A stretch of DNA of 64,000 bases, from assembly GCF_002879865.1 (NCBI RefSeq), contig NZ_PNXY01000032.1:1-64000 (forward strand), written 5' to 3'. Under the pieces are notes generated by a model. That model made no database searches, was not told the origin of the DNA, and saw nothing but the letters and a program-made list of their open reading frames with translations. The number at the start of each line of letters is the position of its first letter. Position 1 is the stretch's first letter. Origin of the DNA: Paraburkholderia rhynchosiae. GTDB lineage: Bacteria; Pseudomonadota; Gammaproteobacteria; Burkholderiales; Burkholderiaceae. Of the stretch, positions 60,341 through 64,000 are shown one piece after another. The position numbers were made by a program, and so were the translations under genes.

Positions 60341-61414
60341 CTAACGCCTCGGCGCTGCACCCGCATTGCCAGAAGCTGGACTGTGCGCGGGCTTCGCGGG
60401 ACCTCCTCCGCCGCCGAGCCCGAAGATCGCGCGCACCCGCTCACCGCCCGCGAACGCCAGCGACAGCAGCAGCAGAAAACCCCACGCGCAGTCGCCGAAA
60501 AACTGCGACACGCCAAGCAGATTGAAGAGGCTCGACAGAAACTGCAGCACTGTCGCCGCAAAAAATACACAGACGATGCGGCCATGCCCGCCCGCCGGAT
60601 TCACGCCGCCCATCACGGCGATCAGAATCGCGATCAGCAGATAGGAGTTGCCGTAGTCCCATTTCGCGCTAGAGGTGTGCGTCGCGCTGATCAGGCCGGC
60701 GAGCGAAGCGAGCACGCCGCACATCGCGTAAGTGGTGATCAGCATGCGCGCGCGCGGAATGCCGGCATAGAACGCGGCTTTGGGATTCGTGCCCATCAGG
60801 TAGAGACGCAGGCCGAAGGGGCTGCGCTTGAGCAGCCATCCCAGCACGATCACCGCGGCAAGGAAGATGCAGAACGCGATCGGCACTTGAAACACCGTAC
60901 CGTTACCGATATCCGACAAGGGCTCGACATAGTCGACATGCACCGACGCGCCGTTGCTGATCACCACCGCAAAGCCCGTGAACAGCAGTTGCGTGCCGAG
61001 TGTGCAAAGAATCGGCGTGAGTCTGAGGCGCGCAATCACCACGCCGTTGAGCAGGCCCCCAAGCAGGCCCATGATCAATACGATCGCGCAGAACAGCGAC
61101 GTGTACAGCACCGGCGAATCGTCCCCGTTGACAAAGCGCGGCACGACCATTGCGGCGACCATGCCCGAGAGGTTCGCGAGCCCGACACCGGAGAGGTCGA
61201 TGCCGCCGTTGCCTGACACCATCGACAGCATGATGCCGAGCGCGAGCAGGCCGAGTTCGGGCAGTTGGCCGCCCATCGACTGAAGGTTGTCGATGTCGAC
61301 GAACTGGCCGCGTGAGAGCCACGTCGCAACCAGCACGACCAGCACGTTGACGATCAGAAGAAAATTCAGTTGCCGGTCGGCAAACAGTTTTCCCGCAGCA
61401 AACGAAGACTTCAT
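60341..61414 (-). CDS. Second sugar ABC transporter permease (RbsC type)
   Basis: 357 residues with about ten membrane helices (ELGLLALGIMLSMVSGNGGI, then LLIAILIAVMGGVNPAGGHG). The Gly/Pro/Ala-rich C-terminus is disordered. Two permease genes in the operon imply a heterodimeric channel, as in LsrCD. Confidence 0.9.
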   Translation of the reverse strand: MKSSFAAGKLFADRQLNFLLIVNVLVVLVATWLSRGQFVDIDNLQSMGGQLPELGLLALGIMLSMVSGNGGIDLSGVGLANLSGMVAAMVVPRFVNGDDSPVLYTSLFCAIVLIMGLLGGLLNGVVIARLRLTPILCTLGTQLLFTGFAVVISNGASVHVDYVEPLSDIGNGTVFQVPIAFCIFLAAVIVLGWLLKRSPFGLRLYLMGTNPKAAFYAGIPRARMLITTYAMCGVLASLAGLISATHTSSAKWDYGNSYLLIAILIAVMGGVNPAGGHGRIVCVFFAATVLQFLSSLFNLLGVSQFFGDCAWGFLLLLSLAFAGGERVRAIFGLGGGGGPAKPAHSPASGNAGAAPRR

Positions 61415-61448
61415 GGCGCTGACGATCTCCCTGACACTGCACGAATGG

Positions 61449-62408
61449 TTACGAAGCCTGCGCCGTCTGGGCCGACTCGCTCAACACCTGATTCACTTCG
61501 GCGAGCGTCGGCATCGAGGGCGCCGTGCCCGCGCGGGTGACGGAAATGCCCGCAAGCGCGCAACCGAAGCGCATTGCCGAAAAGGCGTCGTCGCCGCGTG
61601 CGAGTGCGGCCGCGAAACCGCCCGTGAAGCCGTCGCCTGCGCCGGCCGTTTCGACCACCGCGCCGCAACGAAAAGCGGGCACCCATACCGATTGCGTTGC
61701 GTTATGGAGCAAGGCGCCGCCCTCCCCGAGCGTCACGATGACCGTGCCGACACCTTTGCCGAGCAGCACGTCGGCGGCGCGGCGCGCATCGTCGACGTTC
61801 GCAATCGGCACGCCGGTCAGCGCGGCAGCTTCGGTTTCGTTCGGCGTGATGTAGTCGCACAACGGGAAGATGTCGTCGTCGAGCGGCAATGCGGGCGCGG
61901 GATTGAACACCGTCGTGACGCCATGCTTGCGTGCCACTTCGAGTCCGCGCCGCGCGGCGGGCAGCGGCTGCTCCAATTGCGTGACGAACACGCGCGCGCC
62001 GGCAATGTCGGCTTCGATCGCATCGACGTCGGCCGCGTTCAGCGTGCCCGCTGCGCCCGCCGCGACGATGATCGCGTTCATGCCGGTGGAGTCGTCGACG
62101 AAGATGTGCGCCGCGCCCGTGGAGACACCTTCGACAACCGACGCGCGCGCCGTGATGCCCTCGCGCGCCCATGTTGCTTGGGCAATCGAGCCGAACGCAT
62201 CGTTGCCGATGCGCGTGCAGAACACCACCTCGGCGCCCGCGCGTGCGGCGGCGACGGCCTGATTCGAGCCCTTGCCACCTGGACCCATCGCGAACGCCGA
62301 GCCCGCGATAGTCTCGCCGATCAGCGGCATGCGTGCTGCGCGAAACGTCAGGTCGGTCACATAGATGCCGAGAATGACAACGCGTCCGCTCTGTTGTTGC
62401 GAGTTCAT
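61449..62408 (-). CDS. Ribokinase-like (PfkB family) sugar kinase
   Basis: 319 residues. PfkB signature 1 is in MGPGGKGSNQAVAAARAG and signature 2, with the catalytic Asp, in ETAGAGDGFTGGFAAAL. It phosphorylates the imported sugar; ribose or deoxyribose are the most likely substrates given the DeoR regulator and RbsABC-type transporter. Part of the same leftward operon. Confidence 0.92.
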   Translation of the reverse strand: MNSQQQSGRVVILGIYVTDLTFRAARMPLIGETIAGSAFAMGPGGKGSNQAVAAARAGAEVVFCTRIGNDAFGSIAQATWAREGITARASVVEGVSTGAAHIFVDDSTGMNAIIVAAGAAGTLNAADVDAIEADIAGARVFVTQLEQPLPAARRGLEVARKHGVTTVFNPAPALPLDDDIFPLCDYITPNETEAAALTGVPIANVDDARRAADVLLGKGVGTVIVTLGEGGALLHNATQSVWVPAFRCGAVVETAGAGDGFTGGFAAALARGDDAFSAMRFGCALAGISVTRAGTAPSMPTLAEVNQVLSESAQTAQAS

Positions 62409-62507
62409 GGGCGCTGCCCTCCTCGCGAGCTCTTCATCAACGGCAAGTTCACACTGTTCAGCACGTTGTCTCCTCCATTTTCTGGTTGGCGTGCATGCGA
62501 TGCGCAG

Positions 62508-64000
62508 TCAATCCCCGTACGGTATCCAGATATTCTTCACCTGCACGGCTTGACGCAAAAACGGCAAGCCCTCGCTCGCATGGTCGAACCAGTCGAACTG
62601 CCGTCCGTAATCGGTGAAGGTGCGCTTCAGATTGCCAACCGACTCGCGCTCGATCAGCGTCGAATCCGCCGCGCTGCCGAAGCACCATACCGCGTCGACG
62701 TCGTCATGTCTGGCGAGCGCCGGCAGGAGCGCCGCGCGCTTGCCCGTGACGATGTTCAACACGCCAGCGGGCACATCCGATGTTTCGATTACCTGATAAA
62801 AATCCGTCACCGCAAGCGGACACGCTTCGCCCGGCAGCACCACCACGCGATTGCCCATGGCCAGCGCGGGCGCCACGAGCGACACGAAGCCGAGCAACGG
62901 CGCCTCGTCGGGACACGCTATGCCGATCACGCCGAGCGGTTCGTGCATGGCCAGCGCGACACCTCGCAGCGGCGGCGTATGCACGGCGCCGTCGAACTTG
63001 TCGGCCCATGCCGCGTAAGTGAACAGACGCGTGACCGATGCTTCCACTTCAGCACGCGCCGCGGCTTCCGCCGTCCCATTTCGCGCGACCAGTTGACGCG
63101 CGAATTCGTCCGCACGCACCGCCAGATTCTCCGCGAGATAGAACAGCACCTGCGCGCGGTTATGCGTGCTCGCCTGGGACCACTTATGCGCGGCGCGCGC
63201 CGCTTCGACCGCGTTGCGAATGTCCTTGCGATTGCCTTCGCCGACTTCACCGGCCGGCGTGCCATCCGGCGCATGCACCGGCAACGAGTAGCCGCTATCC
63301 GGGCGCACCTGCTTGCCGCCGATAAAGAGCTTGGCCGTGCGGTCGATCAACGCAACGTTCGAAACTTGAGGGACGTTGCTCGCGTCCATCGCAGTGCCCA
63401 TCGGCTCGCGCTTCGGAAGATTGAGCCACGCACGCGGTTTCAGATATTCGTGAATGCCCTCACGTCCGCCCTCGCGGCCATAGCCCGATTCGCGATAGCC
63501 GCCGAAGCCGACGGCCGCATCGAACACGTTCGTCGCATTGATCCACACGACGCCCGCCGCCAGCCGCGGCGCGACGTCGAGCGCCCGGCCAATCGTCTCG
63601 CTCCATACGCTCGCGGCAAGCCCGTAGCGTGAATTGTTGGCAAGCGCGATGGCTTCGTCGGGCGTGCGAAAGCTCATCGTAACGAGCACCGGGCCGAATA
63701 TCTCTTCCTGTGCGAGCGTGGAGGCAGGCGCGGCGCCAGTCACGAGCGTCGGCGGATAGAAGCAGCCGTTGGTGGGCAGCGTGGTATCAGGCGCTTGCCA
63801 GATCGCGCAGCCCTCGCGCCGGCCCATGTCGACAAGCGATTCGATACGCTGGAGCTGCACCGGATCGACAATCGCGCCGAGGTCGATGCTCTTGTCGAGC
63901 GACGGGCCCACGCGCAGCGTCTCCATCCGGCGCTTGAGCTTTGCAATGAAGCGCGCTTCGATGCCCTCCTGCACCAGCAAGCGTGAGCCCGCGCAGCAGA
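62508..64000 (-). CDS. Aldehyde dehydrogenase with extra half domain, 5' end outside window
   Basis: The frame continues past the right edge of the window; only the last 497 or so codons are seen. The visible start contains the catalytic Cys motif CCAGSR of a normal ALDH and its C-terminal end (GGYRESGYGREGGREG). A second N-terminal-type ALDH half follows (KLFIGGKQVRPDSGYS, HEPLGVIGIACPDEAPLL) with no second catalytic Cys. This is the one-and-a-half-domain layout of ALDH16-like proteins. It probably oxidises an aldehyde made from the sugar handled by the downstream kinase and transporter. Confidence 0.88.
   Translation of the reverse strand, partial: CCAGSRLLVQEGIEARFIAKLKRRMETLRVGPSLDKSIDLGAIVDPVQLQRIESLVDMGRREGCAIWQAPDTTLPTNGCFYPPTLVTGAAPASTLAQEEIFGPVLVTMSFRTPDEAIALANNSRYGLAASVWSETIGRALDVAPRLAAGVVWINATNVFDAAVGFGGYRESGYGREGGREGIHEYLKPRAWLNLPKREPMGTAMDASNVPQVSNVALIDRTAKLFIGGKQVRPDSGYSLPVHAPDGTPAGEVGEGNRKDIRNAVEAARAAHKWSQASTHNRAQVLFYLAENLAVRADEFARQLVARNGTAEAAARAEVEASVTRLFTYAAWADKFDGAVHTPPLRGVALAMHEPLGVIGIACPDEAPLLGFVSLVAPALAMGNRVVVLPGEACPLAVTDFYQVIETSDVPAGVLNIVTGKRAALLPALARHDDVDAVWCFGSAADSTLIERESVGNLKRTFTDYGRQFDWFDHASEGLPFLRQAVQVKNIWIPYGD

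Overview
The window is GC-rich, tightly packed and entirely bacterial. Gene content points to a plant-associated member of the Burkholderiaceae (Burkholderia sensu lato). The main evidence is a Ralstonia-type hrp2 type III secretion system (T3SS) with its own HrpG and HrpB regulators, AWR-family effectors, a harpin, and a Burkholderia-style sugar ABC/ribokinase/aldehyde dehydrogenase cluster. No tRNA, rRNA, CRISPR array or insertion sequence was recognised.

Layout. 1-12.5 kb is an effector and secreted-protein flank: a partial unknown gene, an amidohydrolase-type candidate effector, two divergent AWR (RipA-like) giants, then a harpin followed by a helical secreted protein. 12.7-32.1 kb is the T3SS core. 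Going left from 22.5 kb it reads hrpK, hrpJ, hrcJ, hrpH, hrpF, hrcN, hrpD, hrcT, hrpB, hrcC. Going right from 22.7 kb it reads hrcU, hrcV, hpaP, hrcQ, hrcR, hrcS, hrpV, hrpW, hrpX, hrpY, hpaB and a small Lys/Asp-rich gene. Long perfect inverted repeats close both ends of the core. 32.3-34.3 kb carries hrpG and an Hpa2-like transglycosylase.

34.6-47 kb alternates two kinds of locus. One kind is ECF sigma loci: a REC-like/PAS/ECF fusion, and a sigma/anti-sigma pair beside an outer-membrane protein and a subtilase. The other kind is hrp-controlled candidate effectors, including an IpaH-type NEL ubiquitin-ligase domain joined to C-terminal ankyrin repeats.

47-64 kb looks like ordinary chromosome: an MFS transporter, hydroxyacid dehydrogenase, LysR regulator and phytanoyl-CoA dioxygenase set; a HAD-HerA fusion with a glycosyltransferase; and a DeoR-linked sugar ABC transporter with ribokinase and aldehyde dehydrogenase.

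The thread tying the first 47 kb together is regulatory. I found eleven exact TTCG-N16-TTCG motifs (the hrpII box recognised by HrpB in Ralstonia). Each is oriented toward a gene, and each is followed after 31-35 bases by a -10-like hexamer. They precede both core operons, the harpin operon, hpa2, both AWR genes and five further genes. On that basis those five genes are called candidate type III effectors or secreted proteins. Three loci look damaged or possibly mis-sequenced: hrpK has an in-frame amber codon, the outer-membrane protein gene has a one-base frameshift at its signal-peptide junction, and the candidate effector at 41.8 kb runs without a stop into the next gene.
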